Assembly: GCA_025617745.1 (NCBI GenBank)
Contig: CM046858.1
Coordinates: 42,143,850-42,207,849, forward strand
From: Heliocidaris erythrogramma
Taxonomy: Eukaryota; Echinodermata; Echinoidea; Camarodonta; Echinometridae
DNA: 64,000 nt
Direction: 5' to 3'
This document shows, piece after piece, positions 11,816 to 23,510 of the stretch. The number at the start of each line of letters is the position of its first letter. The first letter of the stretch is position 1. A program made the translations under genes and the position numbers. The notes beneath the pieces were generated by a model that was not told the origin of the DNA, did no database searches, and saw nothing but the letters and a program-made list of their open reading frames with translations.

Positions 11816-12298
11816 GTAAGTTTACAGAACATTTTCATTCAGCTTTCATGCGTATTATATGCTTACTATGTAATTCAAATCGATTTAACAGGAAACAAGG
11901 ATATGAACTATAAAAGCAATTAGGGCTTCCTGGGGTCCCTAAATGTGTTCGCTAAAATCATATTACAAATACACTCACTAGTTGCCATTGATATTTTGAT
12001 AGCTTGTCCTTAAACTATGTAAACATTATTTGAAACCATTAAAGCCCAGCATTGTGTGTAAGCATGGAGAAGGAGAAGATTACACATATTTTATTCCTAT
12101 TAAATTCTATGAAAATGGTATCTTTTGAGCTTTAATCTATGATCTAAATTAGATGTACATTTGTACTTGTATCTAGATGTTTGAGATGATCGAAAAAGTA
12201 AGAATTAGTGGAGTTTTTCTGCAAAATATATCTTGTGAACCTTTAAATTACTTTCATTTACTTATACATTTATTAATTTATGCTTTTTTTTTACACAG

Positions 12299-12401
12299 CA
12301 TGATTCTTTACAATGGATGTTGAAGGAATATTGAGATACACAATCAGGAGAGATGAACAAAGAGCAAATATAATAGTACTGACCTGCTCAAGCTTGGAGA
12401 G
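12299..12401 (+). other. Candidate mini-exon with start codon
   Basis: It is preceded by 'TTTTTTTTTACACAG' and followed by 'GAGAG|GTAGGCC'. An ATG at 12313 opens MDVEGILRYTIRRDEQ and stays open to the donor (phase 2). About 480 nt separate it from the exon at 11719. Together they may be the start of a spliced plus-strand transcript, but no downstream coding exon was found. Confidence 0.33.
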
Positions 12402-13444
12402 GTAGGCCTATACTGTGTGCAATTAAATGTGGCAATACCCTCCCCCCCCCCCCCTAAACCCCCCACAACAAAAAAGTTGTTAACAAAATACTTGAATATA
12501 AAAAAATATGTAATATATATAATATATCAATAATACAAAAGTTGTAGAGGGAGCAGGTTATTTGAAACGATTGTAATTTAATATCCCTCTGACCTGTAAA
12601 CGAAGAATTTTTTGTCAAATATGGGAATTTCTTTCAATTTTTATAAGGATTCATCATTTCATTTAATGCATACAAAAGAACTTGATTTTAATGAATGTGT
12701 GTGAAATAGCTTTTTATCAAGCTATGTTTACTCCGTTTCAGTCATGCATATACACATATCTGGCTCATATACAGTCCTGTCATATTGTGTACGACCTTTA
12801 AGGGATTCGGCAACTTTGTGGAGGCTTGATTTAATAAATTGTTGAATTTTGATATCTGTCTTGTATAATGATGTTCAGAAGGATAAATGAATAACCAGGC
12901 ATAGAAAGGTTTCAAATATTTAATGCTATTATTAAGATATCTATATGATTGGATTACGAAAGCGTATGACCATACGGTTTATGATAACACTAGTCTATGG
13001 CATATGTTTACTTTTGTGAAGGATATGATTTTGAAGTACTTTTTCCCCTCTGGGCTTCATTTTACACCATATTACATACACTGATAGCATGTAAGGCCAG
13101 GCAGCTCAGATTGTATAAGCCTCTACAAAGTTACCAAATCATCTATCAAAATTTTTACCTATAAAATTTTGGTTCTCTTATTGGCAAGCTTGTATTGAAC
13201 CATTGAACCAAATGTGTAAATTAGCTGCAAACTTGATATAAATGTTTTTGACGAGTTTTTTAAAATTTTATTTGGTACAATATGATCAAGCTTGCCAATA
13301 AGCATGCCACTAAGCGTGCCGTATGTTTGCGGCTAGCTCGCAATCAGGTGTGAGATTGTACATTCCTGTATTATATCATCTTGTACCAAACTGCATCGAT
13401 TTAGTGGTTAGTGTTTTCATAATTATTGTAAATAATTTATTAAT
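12402..13444. other. AT-rich non-coding stretch
   Basis: It holds a C-run (12441-12453), AT-rich spacer and a short 'GCAAGCTTG'-type motif (about 13183 and 13288) also seen at 15690-15850. No exon or RNA gene seen. Confidence 0.4.
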
Positions 13445-14048
13445 ACGAAAAAGAGACATGATAACGAAGCTTTTCGACCTGCACTCATCAGGTTATCACG
13501 CAGGTATATAACAAATTACTTGAAATCAACTATATTATACTCGGTGAACCCGGACGCAACCTAGACGCCGTAATTTCAGAACAATCGCAAAGCTTGGACG
13601 AACTCCTTTTGTCTGCACAGAAGAGGTTCATGCGATTGAATGTAAGCAGCTTCCAGAAAGCGTAAATGCGCTGAGCTTCTGGCCCGGGACATAATTGAGA
13701 ATTGATCGTCGGCATAGCTTTGTGCGCAAGCTGGATTGTTCAGCAAGTGGAGACCAATCGCTGAATCGCATTTGGCTATCTTTGGTCTGTTAGCGTGCAT
13801 TTCAGATTTGCAGGCACGGACGGGCTGCGTGCGCTGATTGGTTGTACGGTTCCGAATAATCGAGGGGATGTGTTGTGCAGACAAAAGGAGTTCGTCCAAG
13901 CTTTGCGATTGTTCTGAAATTACGGCGTCTAGGTTGCGTCCGGGTTCACCGAGTATAATATAGTTGATTTCAAGTAATTTGTTATATACCTGCGTGATAA
14001 CCTGATGAGTGCAGGTCGAAAAGCTTCGTTATCATGTCTCTTTTTCGT
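13445..14048. mobile_element. TIR element with ~175-bp inverted arms
   Basis: The arms 13445-13619 and 13874-14048 are almost perfect reverse complements; they begin 'ACGAAAAAGAGACATGAT' and meet at 'TTTTGTCTGCACA' around a 254-bp GC-richer core. No transposase frame is present, and frames in the core are shared shadows. I saw no certain target duplication. It is a non-autonomous long-TIR DNA element. Confidence 0.8.
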
Positions 14049-14849
14049 GCCATATTGAAATTCTGCAGTACCAAGAAATTATTTGTGAATTTATTTAATT
14101 TTGAAATAGTGTGTTTCCTTTTTTCATAGATGCTATCTGAATAATATCAAAGATTTCTGAAGCTTTAGAATGAAACTAAATATGCTATTGAGTATTTTAT
14201 TGAAGCATTTTATGTGGAAAGTAGAAATATGTAAATGAGTCATGCATATTCAGTGATAGCAATTTGTACCATGTTTATGTCATCTTTAGTTCTTTTAAAT
14301 TTGAAATCAGCACTTATAATTTGCCTGAGGAAGGGGATTTCAATTTGCATCATTTTTTTTTTCTCAAAATAGTTTGTCATTTTATAGTAAGTTCGAATAA
14401 TGATTATTATATTTAATAACAAATTATAAAATAATACAAGATACAAGATATTTTATTTAGTCTTCGCAACATAATTACAAAGAAATTTGGTTTCCACTGG
14501 TATAAATCAAGAAAATACATAAATAATAAGAAACAATTAAAGGTAACACATATACAGCAATAAAGGAAAACTTGGAAAATACGTATGAATAACAAACATT
14601 ATCAATTGCTATTGCGAATCATAAAATAGTTCATTATTATCAAAGTTTTGCAAAATTATTTCAATAGCCCCCCTCATTTTCGCACAAAAGTAAGTTATTT
14701 TATTAAGTATTGTTATCATTATTATAGGTATTGTTATTATTATTATTACTATTATTATTATTACTACTAATATACTACTACTATTGTCATTGTATTATTT
14801 CCATTAAAAATCATCATCATTGTGTCATCGTTATCCAACAGTAGTAGTC

Positions 14850-15590
14850 AACGTACAGACGTAGAAGTTCAGCGTTGAATCTGTGAATTAAATTTATGGA
14901 CAGAGTCGGGTACGAACGAATTTCTAAAACGTGAAAGGCGGGTTTGAGTGTGGCGAAGTCGGATTCCAGAACGATTAAATGAATAAGAGGAATAAGTGGA
15001 TGGGAAACGTCTTTCATGATTGATCGGACCAGTGCAATGGGATTCGATTGAAGTTAAGTCTACCCCGATTATCCGTTGTGCTATTTTACGTGGCCTTTCC
15101 AGTTTCGTCTTGTCTTGTTTTGAGAGATTGCCAAATGAGAATTATGATGTTGAAGAGAAGAACGCTCTTTATCACTGAATTATAGAACAGAGTCAAGATT
15201 GTTGCATCTATATAGGAAATATTTCAACTTGCGGAGAAAGCACAACCTCTTGCTAGCCTTCCCACATACCGATTGCGCGTTATCCCTCCATGATAATTTG
15301 TCATCTATGACAGTTCCAAGATACATATAACTGTCAATCTGTTCGATCACCTGATTGTGGATGATCACATTCTCGTGGTCTGCACCATTTCGACGAAAGT
15401 TGATGACCATTTCTTTGGTTTTTGTTGTGTTTAGTGTCAAATAATGGTCGTCACACCAACGAATGAATTCGTCTACTTGTGAGAAGTAATCGTTCGCCTG
15501 ATTCGACAAAGAAATGATTAAGTCATTTTTTTTATTTTCCAGTGATAAAAATGCATATTGGAACAATATTGCACTCCGATTTAAATCGTC
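14850..15590 (-). pseudogene. LINE reverse transcriptase C-terminal fragment
   Basis: Minus-strand frames carry WCDDHYLTLNTTKTKEMVI and SYMYLGTVIDDKLSWRDN, the thumb/palm end of a non-LTR RT, then, after frame breaks near 15180 and 15090, a C-terminal stretch reading KIAQRIIGVDL and RRFPSTYSSY. This is CR1/L2/Rex-like style. The 5' part is gone. An (ATT)n run at about 14730-14790 may be its tail. The FADD catalytic box lies upstream of the preserved part. Confidence 0.8.
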
Positions 15591-15689
15591 TTAATATAAA
15601 AGTTTAGCACATATCTATCTAGCAGAGTCTTTAGACCATGTGCAGGATGAATATCATATTTCACGGCTTTTGATATCTTTAAACAACAA

Positions 15690-15850
15690 ATTTGGTAATG
15701 TGCAAGCTCGTCGCAAGCTTGCCACACACTTGCCATTTTTGTGCAAGCTTGCGGTAAGCTGGCCTATTTTCCTGCAAGCTTGCAGCAAGCTCGCCACTCC
15801 ACCTGCAAGCTTGCGGCACGCTTGCGATGAGCTTGCCATCATTTTCTAAG
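15690..15850. repeat. Tandem GCAAGCTTGC-rich minisatellite
   Basis: About four units of 40-50 bp each hold one or two near-palindromic cores 'GCAAGCTTGC' followed by 'GCAAGCT(T/C)GCCA'. Because the core is its own complement, both strands are open and look alike; the frames are not genes. Confidence 0.75.
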
Positions 15851-16047
15851 CTTGTTTAAAAAAAATATATATATTTTTAGCACTTTTGACCGTGTTACAT
15901 TTGTAAAAATTTATACAGCAGAACAAATGCAACTAATTATACAGCACTTTGAAATCAAACTCCTTCAATTTGTTTCCACTCTATAGTCCTTTCCATTGCA
16001 ATCACATTTCCCAAGAAAAACTTGATCCCCACTTACAGCAAAGGACT

Positions 16048-17178
16048 CAGTGGCGGATTTGGAGGGGATAATCCCGGCCCGTGCCCCCCCCCCCTTTTGA
16101 AACGGAACACCTTTTTCCCCCTTGTTTTTAGTTTGTCAGAGAATTATGGAGGAAAACTGGACCCCATAACCCCCCCCCCCCCCCCAACGACTTTTGGAGG
16201 GCTAGAGAAAAAAAATATGGGGCTCCCTTCAAGCAGTTTCCCAAAGTTGAAAATCCTGCATTTGTATGCCCCACTTATACAAAATCCTGGATCCCCCCCG
16301 AAAGGACTGATATTAAAAATCTTGAGATTACTCTTTGTAAACAGTCCTAATTTCACTGTAGGAGCTGTCAATGGTAAAAAAAAAAAATCTTTATAACTAT
16401 ATGGACCAAATTTCTGTTCTTTGACTGTACGTAATTTTGAATAATTGAAAATGGCACTTTTTATACTATTTTTCAAATTTCATTTAAGATATTATTTCCT
16501 CCGTCAATTCTAAACTCTCATCGGTCAAAATGGCTTTGAAGCGGAAAATATCACTATGGAACCAGTAATAATGTTTTTCTTATAAAAAGCAATAGGCCTA
16601 TTTGATATACAGTATCGGCTTCTTGCAAGTCATTGATCAAGCAAGTATATTTCATCATAAAACAAAGATTCTGACATGGTTTACTGGAAGCTAATACACA
16701 GTGTTGGTCAAGGTCATCAATATACAGCTATATATTTTGATAATTGATATTTTGTTCTGAAATAATAATAATAAGAATATGTGGACATCTAGAAAATGAG
16801 ATACCCAAAACCATTATATAATGCAATTCCATCTTATTTTGAGCCTCTGTAGTGCATGTACGAATGAAATTAATTTGTGAAAAATGTGCTGAAATTGACC
16901 CAATAGCAGTTTTGGGGGTGGTAAGGACAAAAAAAAAATTCGCCAAACCTTCAAAAATCGCTTAGTAAGGGGTTATGGGGTCCGGTTTCCCTCCATAATT
17001 CCCTGACAAGCAAAAAAAAAAAAAAAAAAAGGGTCTTCACTTTAAAAGTGGGGGGGGGGGGGGGGCACAATCGACAAAATGGCGGATCGTCTATGGTAAA
17101 AAATCATACTTCTCTTCCAAAAGGGGGGGGGGGGGGGCACGGGCCGGATGTGCCCCTCCCCCCTGGATCCGCCAATGA
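16048..17178. mobile_element. Inverted-repeat element with GGCGGAT ends and C/G runs
   Basis: The left end reads 'GTGGCGGATTTGGAGG' and 'CCCGGCCCGTGCCCC'; the right end is the complement, 'GGGGCACGGGCCGG' then 'CTGGATCCGCC'. Long C- and G-runs lie inside each end. The interior is AT-rich and non-coding. Similar pieces are at 42350-42483. Exact ends and target duplication are uncertain. Confidence 0.65.
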
Positions 17179-17302
17179 CAACAGAGCACCTCCAGGGTTC
17201 GATTAGGCCTGCTAGCATGGATATGCAGCAGCATCGACTGTATTTTATTTTTTTTGCTACCGCGTGAACTAACTTCGCGCGCTACATACACCTACATACA
17301 CC

Positions 17303-17446
17303 TAGGCCCAAATTCACAAAGGTGGTTTCAAATGAATGAAACCACCTTTGTGAATCGCAGATTTGAAACCGTGGTCTAAACTGTGGTTTAAAACCATGGT
17401 TTAGACCATAGTTTTGACTGAAACCACCTTTGTGAATTCGGGCCTA
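17303..17446. mobile_element. Short TA-flanked fold-back MITE
   Basis: Left end TA-'GGCCCAAATTCACAAAGG', right end its complement followed by TA. Inside are further palindromic pieces ('ACCACCTTTGTGAAT', 'TGGTTTAAAACCA'). About 140 bp. It sits at the 3' side of a LINE fragment. Confidence 0.75.
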
Positions 17447-17690
17447 TCACTACAAACTTTCGCGCGGTATTACCACTTAAGTCCTCTGCAACGCTATTAA
17501 GGGTCCTTTTGTCGCGTCGTTGAATATGTTGAATATATCCTTGTAATACGTTTTTTTTTGTAGCTGTACAAAATGAATGGAAAGAGCATTTTCTTCTATC
17601 TATGGGTAGACTCTTCCATACGTCAGATTCTGCAAATGATGTTGGATTTTTGTCATGCTCTGTTCTCACTCTAGGCAAGAGGAGCGTTTT
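17447..17690 (-). pseudogene. LINE C-terminal fragment
   Basis: The minus-strand frame reads LPRVRTEHDKNPTSFAESD, then VWKSLPIDRR and a basic tail, the normal end of CR1/L2-type RT proteins (the 'WNSLP' box is WKSLP here). The frame's last codons run into the adjacent MITE and are not part of it. No catalytic part is left. Confidence 0.7.
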
Positions 17691-18039
17691 AGCATCTCCC
17701 TGCCATGTACCATTTCAAAATAACTAACAATAATCATATATTGAACGAGGCAGTTGCTAATTCATAAACTTACCTAATACCTTATGAATTAATAAGGGCA
17801 TGGAAGGTGATCAAAAGTTGCTGAAACTAAATGCTGTTATTGCCATCTCTTGTATAATACGAATATTATTTATGGCTGCAACTGATGTGCATCCTCATAC
17901 CTCTGTGCTTGGATAAATGGATGATATAGTAAGAAAAGTACCCTCTTTAATATCTCACTGGATACCGAATTCCTTCTTTCCTGACGAGTATAATGATTAC
18001 AAACAGAGTTGACATACACTTCTTTCACATTGTGAACTG

Positions 18040-18870
18040 AATTTCATTTTGACTGCCCTTTCAACATTGACAGACATGCATCTTGGCTAATGACAAGCAT
18101 AATGTTATATTTCTTTATTTGAACAGTGATCTTATTTGCATCACACCATTGGCTAATGGATGTTAGGTTCTCAGTTGTTTCCAATAAATCGATTTGACAA
18201 TTTCTTGGTGGAAAAAAATGAAATGTATTTGATTCGTCTGAAATTTAAGTAATTTGACGATTTAAACAGGTCATTAATGTCGATCAGAAAAAGAGTAGGT
18301 CCCTGTGGAACTCCACACACTATTCACGACCTCGTTGTAGTTGCATTTTAATGCTGAACAAATTCGGATCGATTAAGTAGATAGTTAACCAATTTAAAGG
18401 CAGACAAATAGTTTTGTAACCTATATATGCATAAGTATATCATGATTTATTGTAAAGAACGCTTTGACCAAATCAATGAAGACTCTTATAGTTATATGAC
18501 CTTCATCTTTATATTGAATCAGTTGTTTGACTAGATTTATAACAGATAACTTATAGATGTACTTTTCTCGAAAACCATATTGATGTTTATAAAGTATATT
18601 GTATTTTTCTAAGAATTTAATCAATCTGCTATTCACTAATTTCTCTAAATCTTTTACTTATAACTGAAATTGGTCTGTAATTACTGTAAAGACTGAAATG
18701 TCTGTAAAGACTGAATTTGGTCTGTAATTACCTGGGTCTATTTTGATCGCCCTTTTTGTACACAGGACTTACTTTGGCTATTTTCATAGAATTTGAGAAA
18801 TTCTCAGATTCCAATAACAGATTAGATGTGTATGAAAATGGACGTGATATCTTGTGGGCATAATCTGCCA
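18040..18870 (-). pseudogene. Decayed LINE RT domain
   Basis: Minus-strand pieces include HQYGFREKYIYKLSVINL and FIDLVKAFFTINHDILM (RT motif 2a/A: the usual DLSKAFDTINH has lost the catalytic Asp), and GVPQGPTL-like sequence at about 18300-18330. Several stops and shifts separate them. Orientation matches the other LINE fragments of the intron. Confidence 0.75.
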
Positions 18871-19167
18871 AGTTTCACTGGAAGTTTGTCATGTCCACTT
18901 GCCTTTATCATGTCACATGATAAAAGCATAGTTACAGTTGCAGTCTAAGACTTGGTGACCAATGAAATGACTTTGTATCCGGTTCACATATATAATGCTC
19001 AGAACTTTGGTGATTCTATTCAAAATCAATCCCTCCAGCTAATTTTGGTCCAACTGACACATACACACACAAAACATTGAATACAATTTCAGCTGGTTTA
19101 CTATTGTTTCATGAATTACGCCATTAGTCTCACAGCATAATCTGACAACCAGTGCATTACTGATAAA

Positions 19168-19309
19168 CTGGGGAGCGTTTCATGAAAGAAAGTTGTCGGA
19201 TACTTTATCCGACAACTGTTATAAGCTACTGATATCCTTGCATCTGATTGGCTGAGAGCAAATTTGTCGGATAAAATATCTGACAAGTCCTTTCATGAAA
19301 CGCCCCCTG
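19168..19309. mobile_element. Fold-back MITE, GGGGAGCGTTTCATGAA type
   Basis: The ends 'CTGGGGAGCGTTTCATGAA' and 'TTTCATGAAACGCCCCC' are inverted copies; internal 'TTGTCGGATA' pieces are also inverted. A relative with the same core ('CTTGCATCTGATTGGCTGAG') lies at 42056-42202. Confidence 0.75.
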
Positions 19310-20264
19310 CTTTCCTAATAATTTATTCACTGTTTTCCAGGTTTCACTTGAATTACCTTCATGCAAACTACCGCAATATAAGATTTCTCTCCATTTCATA
19401 AGACATATGTAAGGATATATCTGTATTTCTTATATCTGTCAAGTTTTATCGGTATCAAAGTTCGATGCCAAAACCATGGGATACAATTTTTATGTTTCTT
19501 TTCGTTGGATTTTCTTATTGCCTCTGTAATCCATAGCTTGGTTTTCCTCTTAGAAATGGAACCCTCGATAAAGGGGCCATCTTTATCACAAATATTTTAT
19601 ACACTAGTTCGATGAATATTGTATATGCAAGATTGACACCTGTCGTTTCGTAAATTCCATACCACGGTAAAGCTGCAAGCTCAGTATTATATTTCAGTTT
19701 ATTAAAGTGGGCATAATTTCTAAATTTAACTCTGTGATTGGCAGTATTATACGACATATTTTCAAAACATGCAAACACATATTGTACCTGAACTACTACC
19801 GTATCCGCTCAAATTCGTGTAGATAAAATTATGATCAAACAAGGTTTCAGAATTTGAGGTTCACAGTTCAAAGTTCAAAGTTTATTGATTTCCACATCTG
19901 TCTTAAACTGCCCCCCCCCCCCCCCCCAAAAAAAAAAATTGTTTACTCAGTAGCAAGTAGCGACGGTTGTAGCGACACATACGGTTCTTCCGGGGGATAC
20001 CGTATCCGCCGGCGGGTATCGTTCTACCTCGGAACCATATCTGCCAGGTTTGACGTTTGCAGATTTGGTTCCCGGCGGATTTGGTTCCACGGCGCTGCAG
20101 GTAAGGTGTATTGTATATTGGCAGATTTGTACGAGACACTCTCGTGTCTAACTGGTGGCACTGGCGAAAATGAATGAATGAATAGTTAGGTTTTAAGACG
20201 TGTATCTCTCAGATATGATCATTTACGTCTGTGTGGACCGACCTTCATAAGGCCTAAGTAAATA

Positions 20265-20460
20265 ATGCGAGCGCGAAGCGCAAGCTGAAATGTATTGATA
20301 TTTCATGTATTTAGACTCGAAAATTGAATATTCTAAGCAGTTTTTGTAATCATGAAGAAGATGCGTATGTAACGATTAATGCGAGCGTGAAGCGCGAGCA
20401 GAATATATATATTTTTGTAGGTCTATATTGATTTGCAAACGGGATATTTTAAACCCCATG
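20265..20460. repeat. Two units of a GCGAGCGCGAAGCGC repeat
   Basis: 'GCGAGCGCGAAGCGCAAGC' (about 20267) and 'GCGAGCGTGAAGCGCGAGC' (about 20381) start two similar units of about 115 bp with AT-rich remainder. The type is one I remember as common in sea urchin DNA; not searched. Confidence 0.6.
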
Positions 20461-20993
20461 TAATAATCCTGAGGACATCATGACATTATCATCTCACTCA
20501 ACAGGCAATTCAAGCGGAAGTGCGTATGTATCATACGGATCGTAAATAATGTCAAATTCAGATTGTTAAAATCAATTAGGTAGCATGTAGAGGAAGTGCC
20601 TCAAAGTGCCCCTGGGGCAATATTTTTTTTCTCCAAGAAATGCAACTGGGCTGTGAGCAAAATTAGAGTTATAAAAAGGTTGATAAAGCTAACCTGATAT
20701 TGCCTTATATAAGGATATAAAAATAAATAAAGAGGGTAATTTCGAAGGAAAGGAATACCTAATTTGGAATTGCGTCCCTAAGCCCCCCCCCCCCCCCCCA
20801 TTCCTGAGGTATGTACATCTGTCAAATATCAGCAAGTTTAATGAAAATAATAAATTATTAGGAATGATTTAAAATTCAGATTAAATCAAAATGTGCATTA
20901 TTGAAAATCCATAAAAATACCCAGAATTAATTGAACCCTGTCATTTTTAGGAGGGGTTAATTAAGGCAATGTTCCTTTGAACATACAATATCT

Positions 20994-21609
20994 TTTAAAG
21001 GCCAAGTCCACCCTAACAAAAAGTTGATTTGAATAAATAGAGAAAAATCACACAAGCATAACACTTAAAATTTTATCAAAATAGGATGTAAAATAAGAAA
21101 GTTATGGTATTTTAAAGTTTCGCTTAATTTTGCAGTTATATATGCACATCCTGCTCAGTATGCACATGAGGGAACCAGTGACGTCACCCACTCAGTATTT
21201 CTTTAGTATTTTATTATGTGAAATATAGAATATTTTAATTTCTGCAGATTTCACAATCCGGTTCACAATTAGGAAGCTCTCATTGAATTGTGTATAGGTT
21301 TCAACAATGGCAATTACACATGTTCAGCGAGGAATCAAACCTTGTTTCACATAACAAGGAAAAATTAAAATATTTCGTATTTCATGTAATAAAATACTAA
21401 AGAATTAGTGAGTGGGTGACGTCACTGGTTCCCTCATTTGCATACTGAGCAGGATGTGCATATAACTGTTTTGCGAAATTAAGCGAAACTTTAAAATACC
21501 AGAACTTTCTTAGTTTACATCCTATTTTGATGAAATTGTTAGTGTTATGCTTGTTGGATTTGTCTCTATTTATTCAAAACTTTTTGTTAGGGTGGACTTG
21601 GCCTTTAAA
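20994..21609. mobile_element. TTAA-bounded fold-back element
   Basis: Left end TTAA-'AGGCCAAGTCCACC', right end the complement then TTAA. The inverted arms run about 270 bp each, with mismatches, and share 'AAAATCACACAAGCATAAC' (left) and 'TGACGTCACTGGTTCCCTCA' (right). Central about 80 bp is not paired. No ORF. The outer boundary has the same TTAA-AGG form as the element at 1024-1447. Confidence 0.8.
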
Positions 21610-21634
21610 TTAATTCCGTTATTTTTGCCACTGG

Positions 21635-22345
21635 TACACCCTTTCTTTGGCGCCCCTCCCTAAGTTACATCTCGATTTGTCGCCCCTAAATTTAATATCA
21701 ATTTTGGCGCCCCTCCCTAAGTGTAAGATGCGTTTGGTGCCCCCATAAATTTAAGATCTAAATCGGGGCCGATCCATTTGGCGCCCCCTAATTTTAAGAT
21801 AAATATGACACCTCTCCGTCACCTAATTTTAAGATCAATATGGCGCCCATAAGTTTAAGGTAAATTTTGCGCCCCTATCACTAATTTTTCTTTCCTTTGT
21901 TTTGTCTTTTCTTATTATATCACCCTCCTCTGTTTTCTCCTTCTCTTTTTCTTTTCCTTTTTCCCCCTTCTCCTTTCTCCTCTCTTTTTGTTGCCTTTTC
22001 CCTTTATCTTTCTCTTTTCTCACTCTTCTTTCCCTCCTCTTTTTCTCAATTTTTCTACCCTTTTTGGCGCCCCTTCGCGCTTACTCAGTGGCCATTATAT
22101 ATATATATATTTATATATCTGTGTGAGTGCTAACCGGTTAGGGGTGATGGGGCTCCAAAAGGGAGGAGGAAAAAAGGAGAAAGTCGGGAGATAGTGAGAG
22201 GAAATAGAAAAAAGCGAGGAAAAGAAAGAAAGGAGAGAGGAAAAAAGGAAAAGAGAGGGGAAAGAAAAATAATGGGAGGGGCACCAAATTGTTCTTAAAG
22301 TAAGGGGCACCATATTAATCTTACAATTAGGAGGCACCAAATTTA
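21635..22345. repeat. GGCGCCCC minisatellite with pyrimidine and purine tracts
   Basis: About six degenerate ~45-bp units ('GGCGCCCC...AATTTAAGAT') run 21640-21880. A nearly pure pyrimidine tract (21885-22065) and a nearly pure purine tract (22150-22285) follow, then an inverted remnant of the unit ('GGGGCACCATATTAATC'). Long frames here are low-complexity translation of the tracts. Confidence 0.7.
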
Positions 22346-23084
22346 CTACGTACTACGTACGTACAGAGAAACGATAGCAAGAACGATATCTGCGGAAGAG
22401 AAATAGGTACGATATCTGCCGGGGTTGGAACACGATCCGCCGGCAGATAGTGTTCTTGGCCGTTTTTGTATCTGTCGATCCCCGTATCCGCCGCTACACC
22501 GTTCACTGTTAGATCTAATAGGCGTCCGCTCGCTATTCATACAAAACCGTTATTCATTTAGTCACGCGTTATGGATAGCGGTCCTTATGAATAACTGGTC
22601 CTTATGACTAGCAAGGCTACCCCATCTAACATTAACATATCATTCCTAACAAGTTAGATTAAAGTTAGATCCGGATGTACAGTATCTAGTTTTTGATGAG
22701 GGATATACAAACTATAATACACTGTATATAGTCTGGGACCCTGAAACAGTCACATTCATTTATATATCTAATTATCTATTTATCTATTTATTATTCATGT
22801 ATTTATTTATGTTTTATCTTTGTGTTTATCCATTTAGTAATGTCGATATTCTGTCTACAGGGCGGCCCTTTCAAAAAAGATTATTGCTCTTCCACTGGAC
22901 CATGTCTATACATTTACAACTCATACAAAAGCTTTACATGTAAACGTGAAATATAAAAGAAATACACCAATACAGAACTAAGGTATAGAAAAAGAATACA
23001 TTTTTAACTTTTTGCCTCATAAATACTCTTCCGTGGGATTTTTGTGAAGAGACTGTGCCAAATGGCACAATAGTGAGCTTTCGA

Positions 23085-23368
23085 ATGTGTCGACTTGAAC
23101 GCCGTCCTAGATTCTCCCAGCTACAATGGACTGCTTTATGTTAGATGCATACAGCGCTTTGTGCAAGAACGGCTCATCCGTCCACTGGCTTCTCCCTCGT
23201 CCATTTGTCAGATTGAGAACGCGTCAAACATGGTTTTGCCGTCTTCTCTAAAACGTGAACCTCACTTAACCCATTGTTAGATTCATGCTTCACCTACTTT
23301 GTATGCAGTCAACACAAAACAGTTCATTGTCGATGGGAGGATCTAGGACGGCGTTCTAGTCGACACAT
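23085..23368. repeat. Inverted repeat ~35 bp around 210-bp core
   Basis: 'GTGTCGACTTGAACGCCGTC' (about 23085) pairs with 'GACGGCGTTCTAGTCGACAC' (about 23349). The core is GC-richer than its flanks. No target duplication was identified. Confidence 0.55.
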
Positions 23369-23510
23369 CCGAAAACTCCTTAGCAGCACAATAACAACTG
23401 TCCCCTTATACACTAGTACCCTGGATTTGGAAGCGAACATTGGAAACTGAACATACTTCCGGAGGAGGTATTTTCTAGGGAGCAACCTCCGAATTTTGTA
23501 GTGCATTGCC

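Noticed and set aside
21897-22340. Several 60-80-codon frames
   Set aside because: They translate pyrimidine/purine tracts (Phe/Ser/Leu or Lys/Glu only).
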